A DNA stretch of 64,000 nucleotides from Chlorops oryzae (taxonomy: Eukaryota > Arthropoda > Insecta > Diptera > Chloropidae). Shown here in pieces: positions 53,530 through 63,520 of this stretch (positions within the stretch are counted from its first letter, which is position 1; each line of letters starts with the position of its first letter). The position numbers were made by a program, and so were the translations under genes. Location: positions 44,547,100 to 44,611,099 of the forward strand of contig CM035807.1 of NCBI GenBank assembly GCA_020466095.1, in the 5' to 3' direction. Under the pieces are notes generated by a model. The model was not told the origin of the DNA. It made no database searches and saw only the letters and a list, made by a program, of their open reading frames with translations.

Positions 53530-55940
53530 TTTTTTTTATTATAAGCTGTACAACTCGTTTTGAGTCATCGCTGGCAACAATGTTCGTCTCCACTCGTTCC
53601 TGCCTCTGGCGGGCGCGCGCCAGCATCGTATGCCCATTTTGGCCGCATCTGCGTCCACACCTTCCATCCATCTTAGTCGAGGGCGGCCTCTTTTCCAATT
53701 AAAATGCGGTTGTCCGAAAAGGATACGCTTCGTTGTCTGCTCTAATGATGTGGCCGGCCCATCTTAGTCTACTAATTTTAAATGTCGCCGACGCAGATAT
53801 GTTTTAATAAAGTCCTTCCAGTTTATGGTTGTATCACTTCCGCCAAATTCCGTTCTCGCATATGCCTCCAAAAATTCGTCTTGGTACTTTCCGTTCAAAG
53901 ATATCAAGTTTGTACTCATTATTTTTGCTTGTGGTTCATGTTTCACAAGCATTGGTGAGTATTAGGACGATGAGTGTGCGATATATTCGTATTTTTGTTG
54001 GCTCTTCATGTGTTTCCTAAGGCTAAATAGTCTTCTGTTTGCTGCGATGATTCTACAGTTTATTACGTTGTCGATGTTGTTTTATTTATTTATGTTGACG
54101 CCCAGATACTTAAGTTCACTGAAAATCTCAAAATTTTATCCTCCAAAAGTCATATTTTGCCCAAATCTATGAGTTACTGCATCGAACGTTGTTGATATCG
54201 TTACTCTGGTTTTTGATTCGTTGATAACTAGGCCCATTTTCTTGCCTTCTGCTTCAATGCTCAAGAATGCTTCGGACAGGTCTTGTGGGGATTTGAAAAT
54301 AATGTCTATATCGTGGGCATATGCTAGAAGCTGCACCGACTTAAAAAAGATGGTGCCCGAGATGTTGACTTTGGACTCCCTGATTAGTTTTTCGATTGCT
54401 TTCGATAAAAGGGGTATATGTAGTCATGTTGTTTTCGCGGGTTTTTTCAGGTATTTGTTTTAGGACAAATATTTGGTCTGTTGTGGACCTGCTCGGTTGG
54501 AATCCTGGTTTGTAATTTCCAATAACTTTTGCGGTGAATTTTTTCAGTTTTTCGTATAGAAGGCTTGAAAATATCTTATATACAGTATTAAGCAAGGTAA
54601 TTGGTCTGTAGTTTTTCCAACAGAGTTTGTCCCCTTTTTTATGTACGGGGACGATGCCACCTACCTCCCACTCGCTTGGCATGCGCTCCGAGTTCCATAC
54701 AGATAAAATAAGGCTGTACATTTCTCTTTTTGTTCTATCGCTTAAGTGCTTTAGGATGTCCACAGGTATTCCGTCCGCGCCCGCCGCTTTGTAATTTTGT
54801 TGTTTTTTTAATATCGATTCGAAGTCCTCGTACGTAGGTTGTTCCACCGTTTTTATCATTATAATATCTTACTTCCGTAAAATGCGTGTTTTCAACGTTA
54901 TCGGCGTTAAGTATTTTTTTGAAATGTTTTACCCAGTAGTTTAGTATTTGGGGTAGATTTGTAAGTATGCTCCCTTACAATAGTGCGTTTTTGGGTTGAA
55001 AGCCGCGCTGTCTTGGTTTATGCTGCAGTAGAACTCATGCGCTTCATGGTTATCAAATGTTTCCTGCGAAAACTCAAACGACTTTTTTGTTTAATTCCTT
55101 TTTCTTGTTTTTGTGTGTGCTTTTTTCAATTCTTCTCTTCTTATACTTTTTTCCGCAGCTCTTGTATATCTCTGTATCATAGACTTGTAGGCGTAATTTT
55201 TATTTTCCGTAGCAGCTTTGCGCTCCTCGTCAAACCACGTATCCCTTTTTCTTGTTTTCAATTCCACTCACTTTGAGAATGCTTTATCTCTTATGATACT
55301 GGCCATTTTCTTCCAATTATCGGATGGGTCTTCTATGTGTATAAAATTTTCTATGCTTTCGTTAACACTGCGTTGAAAGTTTTGCACTGCGCTAATGTTC
55401 ATAAGCGAGTCAAGGTTGATTTTCTTTCGTTTTTTTCAAGGGGGATTCTTTGCGGTCACGATTCTGGCGCGTATACTTACACCGAGCAAGAAATGGTCAG
55501 AGTCGATATTTGCTCCACGATAGGGGCGTACTTTTATTAGGCTGCCCTCGTGGCGGGAATCTATAAGGATGTGATCTATTTGATTCTTTGTGTGTCCATC
55601 AGGTGAGGCCCACGTGATTTTATGTATCCTCTTTCAAAACTAGTATTTCCTATTAAAATGTTTTTTGAAGCAGCAAAGTTTATTAGTCTAGTGCCATTGT
55701 GATTCGAGATGTTGTGTAGGCTATATTTACCCGTCACTCGTTGGAAGATCTTTTCTTTGGCTATTTTGGCGTTCATGTCTCCTATGATTATTTGTGTGTC
55801 TTGCTGTGGGCATGTATCTAGTATATTCTCAAGGAGATCATAGAATGTATCCTTTTCGTCCTCTGCGCTGGTTTCTTTTGGCGCATGTGCGTTTATAATA
55901 CTTATGTTGTTGAAATTTCAATGCAACCTGATGACACATA
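53530..55940 (-). pseudogene. decayed LINE: endonuclease and reverse transcriptase
   Basis: Minus-strand remains of a non-LTR retrotransposon different from Jockey. Endonuclease: DMNAKIAKEKIFQRVTGKYS and INFAASKNILIGNT (55776-55576). RT: NKAAGADGIPVDILKHL-type sequence (here NYKAAGADGIPVDI), SEWEVGGIVPVHKKGDKL, NYRPITLLNTVYKI and KPGFQPSRSTTDQIF (54859-54341). The catalytic loop reads LLAYAHDIDII, so the usual YADD has become YAHD. The C-terminal tail near 53770-53540 has WAGHIIR- and KMDGRCGR-like remnants. Many frameshifts. The 5' side is cut by the foldback element at 55950. The clade was not assigned. Confidence 0.85.
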
Positions 55941-55949
55941 CTCTTGGAC

Positions 55950-57609
55950 GGTGCCGTGCATTAAGGCCAGCGGCAATAACGCCATATGGCGTTATTTCTC
56001 AAGCAAAAGTGCAATAAGACCATATGACCTTATTTCCAGAGCTTCAGTGCAATAAGGCCATTATGGCATTATTGCACTTTTGGATTTTACGTGTATATGA
56101 TCATTTTCACGTATTTTGAAACAAAGATTAACGAAAATAACTGCAGTAGCAGTTACCGCGAAGCCCGCTACGCGGACTACGCAGAAAAAAGGGGATTGGA
56201 ACCTTTGGACAGGGCAAAAACTAAGGGAAAACCTTTTACTATTGTGCTTTAAAAGATGTACACGACTTTAAAGCTTTCTGCACAAAAATTGCAGTAGCAG
56301 TTACCGCGAAGCCCGCTACGCGGACTACGCAGAAAAAAGGGGATTGGAACCCTTGGACAGGGAAAAAACTAAGGGAAAACCTTTTACTATTGTGCTTTAA
56401 AAGATGCACACGACTTTAAAGTTTTCTGCACAAAAGTTGCAGTAGCAGTTACCGCCAAGCCCGCTACGCGGACTACGCAGAAAAAAGGGGATTGGAACCC
56501 TTGGACAGGGCAAAAACTAAGGGAAAACCTTTTACTACTGTGCTTTAAAAGATGTACACGACTTTAAAGCTTTCTGCACAAAAGTTGCAGTAGCAGTTAC
56601 CGCGAAGCCCGCTACGCGGACTACGCGAAAAAAAGGGGATTGGAACCCTTGGACAGGGCAAAAACTAAGGGAAAAGCAGTAGCAGTAACAATCCTGTCCA
56701 ATGGTTGCAATCCCCTTTTTTTCGCGTAGTCCGCGTAGCGGGCTTCGCGGTAACTGTTACTGCAACTTTTGTGCAGAAAACTTTAAAGTCGTGTGCATCT
56801 TTTAAAGCACAATAGTAAAAGGTTTTCCCTTAGTTTTTGCGCTGTCCAAGGGTTCCAATCCCCTTTTTTCCGCGTAGTCCGCGTAGCGGGCTTCGCGGTA
56901 ACTGCTACTGCAACTTTTGTGCAGAAAACTGTAAAGTCGTGTGCATCTTTTAAAGCACAATAGTAAAAGGTTTTCCCTTAGTTTTTGCCCTGTCCAAGGG
57001 TTCCAATCCCCTTTTTTCCGCGTAGTCCGCGTAGCCGGCTTCGCGGTAACTGCTGCTGCAACTTTTGTGCAGAAGGCTTTAAAGTCGTGTGCATCTTTTA
57101 AAGCACAATAGTAAAAGGGTTTCCCTTAGTTTTTGCCCTGTCCAAGGGTTCCAATCCCCTTTTTTCCGCGTAGTCCGCGTAGCGGGCTTCGCGGTAACTG
57201 CTACTGCAACTTTTGTGCAGAAAACTTTAAGGTCGTGTGCATCTTTTAAAGCAAAATTGTCAGAAATAAAAATAGTATAAGAGAAATCATAATGATTGCT
57301 GGGATTTATACATACATCCATTTGTATAAGGGTTTTGCATTTTAAATATACATATATATCTAAAAGTATATGCCTAATATTGCCTTTTGCTTTTATAAAA
57401 ACTTCGCTTTCAGTAAATGCGAGTTAAAAATCAAAATATCATGCAATTGGAAACGTAAAACACTCATATGGCCCTATTTCTCATTTTTATATGGCCTTAT
57501 TGCACTGAGGTACACTGTGATTTTGGAAATAAGGCCATATGGTGTTATTGCACTTTTTTTTGGAAATAAGGCCATATGGCGTTATTGCCGCTGGCCTTAA
57601 TGCACGGCA
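55950..57609. mobile_element. foldback element with 9-bp target duplication (MULE/FB-like)
   Basis: Inverted terminal repeats starting GGTGCCGTGCATTAAGGCCA (about 49 bp), flanked by perfect CTCTTGGAC at 55941-55949 and 57610-57618. Each arm holds about four tandem copies of a 148-bp unit (GCCCGCTACGCGGACTACGC, CTAAGGGAAAACCTTTTACT, GTGCTTTAAAAGATG), in opposite orientation in the two arms, meeting near 56690. The outer arms have AATAAGGCCATATGG motifs. The 9-bp duplication and tandem-repeat arms are like Drosophila FB elements. No transposase, 1660 bp. Confidence 0.92.
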
Positions 57610-57618
57610 CCCTCTTGG

Positions 57619-58140
57619 ACATATGGAAAAACATGTTCAGTTCTGAAATTTGAGGAATATCCAAACAATAGCAAAATTTAGCAAGAAAAGAAAATTTTCA
57701 AATAAATAGTGAATTTGGAATGTGTGATTCAAATTCGATATTTTGAGGGAATCGTATAGGTGGTATCGATAAGCTCAAACTCTATTATGTAGTTTTGATT
57801 ACACGCATCAACAAGATATAACTTATTACTCAAGAAATATTTAAAGCAAAATTTCTTTTGAAAATAAAAAAATAAGTTAAGCACAACAGAATATTTGATT
57901 GTCAATATCGTATCGAAGTATCGATATTCTTAGTCGAAATATAGTAGAAGCGATATTTTTCTCCAAATGGAATATTCCTAGCGAACATCGGCTGATTCTG
58001 TCAACAAGTTTAAGCGCCTTATACGCTCGCTCTGGGATATCTAATCGTAGTGCCGAGCGCGCAAAATTATATTCATTCAAAATCTGACAGCTGGCTTATG
58101 AGGGTGCAAAAATATGGGGTTTAAGCTATTACATGAATAC
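57619..58140. other. interval without a recognisable gene
   Basis: AT-rich flank of the foldback element. It should contain the rest of the interrupted LINE, but no endonuclease N-terminal motif was recognised. A GATATC/CGATA-rich stretch lies at 57900-57960. Confidence 0.45.
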
Positions 58141-60026
58141 CTTTTGTTGAAGTCAAATTAATACTGATTTTATTTTGCACCTTGTGCTGCTTATATATCA
58201 AAACAATAGCGGTGCATATTTTATCAAGCAGGATTAGGGATGCTCATTGCTTAATAATTATAGATGTTGCAAGCATTAAGACCCTAAATCGATGGCCAGT
58301 TCTAATCGGAGATTTTCCAAAAGCTTCTTTTCATTCTTTTGGTTCATTTACTCCGCAAATGTAATAGCTCTCAACATTGTAATACAACAACAATGTTTAA
58401 ACTTTGAACAACGATAATCGTCAAAGATCGATATGTTTTTGCGGATAGTTCGAAAGCTACACGTAATTTTGTTGTTTCGCTCTGTGGCCTTAGAATGCAG
58501 TGGTGAGGGATAAAATAGTTTGGCTAAGTGATTGAGTCAAGAGGTATTTGGGTCATGTGCCCCAATGCGTCATATTCTTCCATGAATTTTAGTTTCTGGT
58601 GTCTGTGTCTGTGCTAGACGGCGTTCAAGGGAGAAACCTGTTGAGTGCTATTTCATGAGATTCTCCTAGCACCTCCGGGCTGTCTCAAAATGGAATCTTT
58701 ACGATGAATCTTCCTCTTTTATCGATGTTGTAGGTCTGGGCAAAATGAGTTTCAAATTGTCTTTCGGACACAGATAGGTCCTTATCTGCTGTTTTAATTT
58801 CTTCCAGTTCCCATAATCGAGCAATATTTTCTTCCAGACACGTTTCTTCATCCGTGCATATACTACATGTGGCGGTTCACAACTGAGTCCCATCAACTTT
58901 CCCTGCGATGACTCAACCGAGTCGCGTGTTTGGAAACGTAGGCAACTCATTTAATAATTTTATTGATCCAACTGTGTGGTAAAACAGCTGCTTCAAGACG
59001 TGTTGTGAAATTGTTGAGACCGGAGTGTAATGCAATGACTCGATGTCTTACTTTTGTGTTGTTCGAACTAATTCCGTTGATGGATATCGAAGTTAGTTTT
59101 GTGGAAATACCCACGCGTTTGACCAAACGTTCGGTGACGAAATTAAGTTCTGATCCCGAATCTAGAACTGCTCTGCACTGAATTTCTTTTCCATTTGCCC
59201 ATATTTTTTTGTGACTTGAAGGTCTTCTTCGGAGAAATTGTCTTCTTTCAATCGTTGAAGGGAATCCATCATTGCATTTTGCCGGCGAACTTATTTGATA
59301 AGTTCCGCATATTCTGCCGCCTACTTTCCTGCCGTATTTGACTGCTGGCCATCGTTCATTCTATTTGCGCGTTAATTTGATTCCGGAGGCTGCTTAGTAT
59401 TGCTTGCTTGATTGACCTTAAGCATTGCTGATTTAAATATCTCTTGATATTCGTAGACGATGTTCATTATTGCACTGAAGTTATCGTTCTTGAAATACTC
59501 GTGTTCGATTGGTAGACTCTCCAGTAGACGAATCTGGTTCCCGGTAGTGCTGAACGTGGATCATTCGGTTTAAAATTTTTGAAGTCTCTCTTGAAAGTAC
59601 GTTAGTGTAGTTTCCCTTGTTGCTGAGTCCTTTTTGTAATTCTTAATTATTGCTTCTATTTTCTCTCTAGTTGTTTTTTGCTTCTCCTCCAAGTTCTCAA
59701 ATAACCCCATTTTTTAGCTCCGTATCCGTAGGTTGTTGATTGTTGTAACTTCGTAGGTTGGTTGCGTTTCAAAATAAGGATACACCTTATTTTGTGATTG
59801 AGGGTCATCAAAAGGTGAAAGAAGACTGTTTTGCCTCCTTGTCGCTGTTGTGTCTTCAAAGAATACAATTTCAGCACATAAACTGAATTGGGCTTTTAAT
59901 TTTTATTCTTTGTAAAAAATGGCACTAATAGCTAGTTACTTGCTCTCAAAATGAAATGCTTTTGTTGAAGTCAAATTAAGAATGATTTTATTTTGCACCT
60001 TGCAGTGTTTTTATATCAAAGCAATG
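58141..60026 (-). mobile_element. BEL/Pao-like remnant bounded by a direct repeat
   Basis: A direct repeat of about 68 bp (TTTTGTTGAAGTCAAATTAA ... TTTTATTTTGCACCTT) at 58141-58208 and 59959-60026 encloses minus-strand gag and protease remnants. The repeats may be parts of the two LTRs; the minus strand has AATAAA in them. RT and the rest of pol are missing. Confidence 0.55.
58699..59877 (-). pseudogene. BEL/Pao-like gag and protease remnant
   Basis: Minus-strand pieces in several frames. Near 59700-59590 is a gag segment (EEKQKTTREKIEAIIKNYKK, then TYFQERLQKF), like the DUF1759 region of BEL/Pao. Near 59180-59090 is the protease motif CRAVLDSGSELNFVTERLVK, like DUF1758/peptidase A17. Further pieces reach 58699. 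Frames change at least four times and contain stops. This BEL lineage differs from the one at 16374-17829. Confidence 0.7.
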
Positions 60027-60870
60027 TTACATTCTCCCTTTACTATGCATAATACAAAATTTTTTTAATTTTTTATGTTTAAAATTTTTCTCAGAATTCA
60101 AATCAAGTGCTCGTAATATATTCTACTATTGCTTACAGGTAATTTTTTGTTTTTTTTTCTTACTTTTTTTATTCTAATTTTTAATGATTATATATTTTAA
60201 AGTCGTTCTTTTCTTTTAATTGTGAAGTGCAACAAATGAAAAATTACTCCTTTGTTTTTTTTAAAGGTGAAGTGAAATGTAAAATTTTTTAATTTAGATA
60301 TATTTTTTTCCTTACTTAATTTTGTTTTTGCATCTCCAAATTTAATTTTATTTTTACAATTTTTTTTTCTTATCAATCACTCTTCTCCTCTTACCAGTTT
60401 GGAAACTAAACTGAGTTTAGAATTTTCAACATTTTCAATTGAGTTTCCAAATTTTAAGTCTGGTATTATTCGTGAAACCCTATTTTGGTCTTCCTGAAAA
60501 GAAAAATAGAACATGAAAATATTCCCTACCTGTGCTCCAACTATTCTCGTGTCCCTGCTTTTTTTCGGCTGTTCAAATTGAACTTGACAATTTTTAATTT
60601 TTGCATAACTACTTTTGAATTTGACCTATTTTCCTTTCGACTGTCTTTTGGTGGTTTGAGTTCAATTATTATTTTCTTATTTTTTCCAATATTGCATTGT
60701 CAAGTTCACTATATGAAAAAAAAATTGTGTTTGTTCATCAACATTTACTTCGCGGCTAGCTTCTACTTTTCCGAATTAAAAAAAAAAATTATTTTGCTTT
60801 TATTATGTCTTTGCTCGTTTTGATATGCGAGCACTTTTGTCTTGAAGCGGAGAATTGTTTTTTTATTTTT
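60027..60870. other. interval without a recognisable gene
   Basis: T-rich and low-complexity. The 112-codon frame at 60485-60823 (plus) is Phe/Leu/Ser-rich and looks like chance. Confidence 0.5.
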
Positions 60871-62093
60871 ATACCCAGCGGCGGGCTATATTAGTTTTGT
60901 GCGAATCTTGTAACAGGGAGAACTAAGCTCCGGAGATATAGACATATATATATAGAAATGATCAGGATCAAAAACTGAATCGATTTAGACATGTCCGTCT
61001 GTCCGTCCGTCCGTCTGTCCGTCCGTCCGTGGTCGGATCTCCTCCGAAACGGCTGGACCAATCAAGTCGAACTTTGGGACACAGGTTTATCGGGATCCGA
61101 GTATGATCCTAAGTAAAAATGAGAGACATTCGCCCACTGCCACGCCCACAAAGGAATATAACGTGTTTTCAGTAAAATGCTTGTAGCTTGCGAACCACTC
61201 AACACATTCCATTGATATTGAGTGTACTGGAAAAAAATGGACATCGCCCTCCGTGAGCCACGCCCACAAATAAGCCCACAAATAAGGGCTTATCGTAACT
61301 TGTGAAGTAAAAGGCGTAGAAGCTTCAAATTCGCAACATAGGTTGACCAAGGCGAATGAAAGGTGTGGGAAAAAAATTGTTAAGGCCCGCCCACTGCCAC
61401 GCCCACAAATGAAGATTTTTCGTAACTTCCGAATTAATAGGCGTAGACGCTTCAAATTCGCAACATAGGTTGACCAAGGCAAATGAAAGGTGTAGGGAAA
61501 AAAATTTTATGTGGCCCGCCCACTGCCACGCCCACAAATGACGATTTTTCTTAACTTCCGAAGTTAAAGGCGTAGAAGCTTCAAATTCGCAACATAGGTT
61601 CACCAAGGCGAATTAAAGGTGTAGGAAAAAATTGTATGTGGTCCGCCCACTGCCACGCCCACAAATGAAGATTTTGCGTTACTTCTGAAGTAAAAGGCGT
61701 AGAAGCTTCGAATTCGCAACATAGGTTGACCAAGGCGAATGAAAGGTGAAGGAAAAAATTTTATGTGGCCCGCCCAATGCCACACCCATAAATGAAGATT
61801 TTTCGTAACTTCCGAAGTAAAAGGCGTAGAAGCTTCAAATTCGCAACATAGGTTCACCAAGGCGAATGAAAGGTGCAGAAAAAAATTTTATGTCGCCCGC
61901 CCACTGCCACGCCCACAAATGAAGAATTTTCGTAACTTCCTAAGTAAAAGGCGAAGAAGCTTCAAATTCGCAACATGGGTTCACCAAGGCGAATGAATGG
62001 TGTAGGGAAATAATTTATGTTGCCCTCCCACTGCCACGCCCACAAATAGAGAAGCAAAACATAGTGCGCTCATAATGTCGGGACGCTGGGTAT
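60871..62093. mobile_element. tandem-repeat element with short inverted ends
   Basis: Ends ATACCCAGCG (60871) and CGCTGGGTAT (62084-62093) are inverted. Next to the left end lies a TGTCCGTCCGTCCG microsatellite (60990-61030). Inside are about six units of roughly 130 bp (61310-62000) with GCCCACTGCCACGCCCACAA and CTTCAAATTCGCAACATAGG. Such elements are common in fly genomes. No transposase; superfamily not assigned. Confidence 0.75.
61300..62000. repeat. tandem array, about 130-bp units
   Basis: About six diverged copies holding GCCACGCCCACAAATGAAGA, GTAACTTCCGAAGTAAAAGG and GCGTAGAAGCTTCAAATTCG. Confidence 0.9.
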
Positions 62094-62120
62094 TTCAAAG
62101 TCGGGCTTGACCGACTTTAG

Positions 62121-62277
62121 CTTTCTATCTTGTTTATTTTTAACATATGTAGTTGTCGCGTGCTGGAGCTTAATTTCAGGTAGCACCAGTTTGAAAAAAG
62201 ATCGCTTCGCAAATAAGAAAAAGGATATATGAATAAATTTCTTTTATAAATCTTTCATTTATTGCATTAAGGGCCTG
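62121..62277. other. spacer downstream of the phosphatase pseudogene
   Basis: Non-coding. If the phosphatase belongs to the Gypsy element, the purine tract and 3' LTR should start here, but neither is visible. Confidence 0.4.
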
Positions 62278-63052
62278 TTAACAAAATATGTATTGTGTGA
62301 CATTTGGAATTGCTTGCGCCCTTTGTGTTCGTATTTTGTTAACTATTTCCCGTACCTTTATGTTCTTTTTATTTTCTCTCAAATCTAAGGCGATATGTAA
62401 AGCTATGGAAACGCCTGTTCTACCTATGCCTGCAGTGCAATGAATTATCATCGGCGGTGGGTTTGCTATATAAGTATTTAAATTCTGTTGATTTTCTTTA
62501 ACTAATTTTATAAACTTCCATAATAATTTAGCATTTGGTGTACCTTGATCGGACCAACACCTAAATTGCCCATGGTAAATTGTTCTAGAAGTTTCTCATT
62601 TTTGATCGTATAGCTCTAACTTCGTGCAAACGTAATTTTCGTTTTCATTTTTACGGAGCGTTTTAACGCGATATTGGGAAAATATTTTGGTGGATTTCAT
62701 GTCAGCTTCCCAGTATCTAGCACACTCTCTCGACTTCGTGAGCATAACTATGGCATTACAATTTTGTTCCCATACCATTTGCCAGAAGTCTTGTATTTAA
62801 TTTTTGAGAGGTCTCTGCGTAGCTATATGTGACTTCGTCTTTTTTTGTCCATCCACAAAACTTGCATGAATATATCCTGATATAGTCTCCTGATGTGGTG
62901 ATAATTTTACACGACTGTGGTTAAAACAAGGTACGTTCTTATAGCGATTATTTTCTGAATTTCCTAAAAAAAATTGTAAAAGATCCCTTGACTGGAATTC
63001 GAATCAATTGCGCATGCTCTTCGGTTAGCTTGCGTCTAATATCTTCTGCCCC
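62278..63052 (-). pseudogene. protein tyrosine phosphatase, next to a Gypsy integrase
   Basis: Classical PTP domain in about 257 codons, minus strand. It removes phosphate from tyrosine. Motifs in order: NRYKNVPCF, YIHASFVDG, DFWQMVWEQNC, the WPD loop as WSDQGTP (Asp kept, Pro to Ser), the P-loop HCTAGIGRTG with catalytic Cys and Arg, and a final QYIFC. Breaks: a frameshift in the A8 run at 62966-62973, TAA at 62797-62799 and TGA at 62596-62598. There is no signal peptide or membrane segment. The short form and the VPC and YIHA wording recall the PTP family of braconid polydnaviruses, but a fly gene is also possible. The open frame begins inside the end of the integrase frame (28-nt overlap). 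Confidence 0.85.
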
Positions 63053-63520
63053 TTACTTGCTTCTATGTATTCAATGTTCGCTTTTTCCTGATTAACTTTT
63101 ATCAAATTTCTGTGGAAGGTTTTTTCTTTGCCCTTGATTAAAATTCTAACATTTATAGAAGTGGGAAGTGATACAATCTTTTAAAGTCCCTCCCAAATAG
63201 GCGAAAGTTTATTCTTTCTGGGTTGGGTTTTCAGCCAGACCTTATCTCCTACTTTAGATTCTCTATTTTTCGTTTCGTTATCATAGTATATTTTCGAATT
63301 TTGCTTTCCTATTTCTTGATTTGGTCGTATTAATTTGTGTGTTCTTTGAATCTGGTACTTTCATATGTTCGAATAATCATAGATATTGTATAGAGGAGCG
63401 GGCTTCGTTTTTAGATAAACAGGTACATCACAATTTAAACCAAAAAGTGTTTTACTAGGAGTTTATTTCGTAGTGCTGTGTACAGTATTATTGTGTTCAT
63501 GTAAGGCATGATGAAGCCAA
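63025..63520 (-). pseudogene. Gypsy integrase, C-terminal region
   Basis: Encodes HNNTVHSTTK and PSKTLFGLNCDVPVYLKTKP (end of the catalytic core), then NRESKVGDKVWLKTQPRKNK and IVSLPTSINV (the DNA-binding C-terminal domain), ending at TAA 63025-63027. This is the 17.6/297 type of insect Gypsy. Several stops and frame changes. Most of the catalytic core with its Asp residues is deleted between this part and the zinc domain at 63521. Confidence 0.85.

Noticed and set aside
57079..57321. Short frames with ATRTTRKKGDWNPW-type sequence
   Set aside because: Translation of the 148-bp units of the foldback element; repeated in both orientations, no coding support.
60485..60823. Phe/Leu-rich frame that looks like a membrane protein
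   Set aside because: T-rich low-complexity DNA gives Phe and Leu by chance; no domain, no start context, no splice sites.
61087..61860. Repetitive frames with MVNLCCEFEAST
   Set aside because: Translation of the 130-bp tandem units, not a gene.
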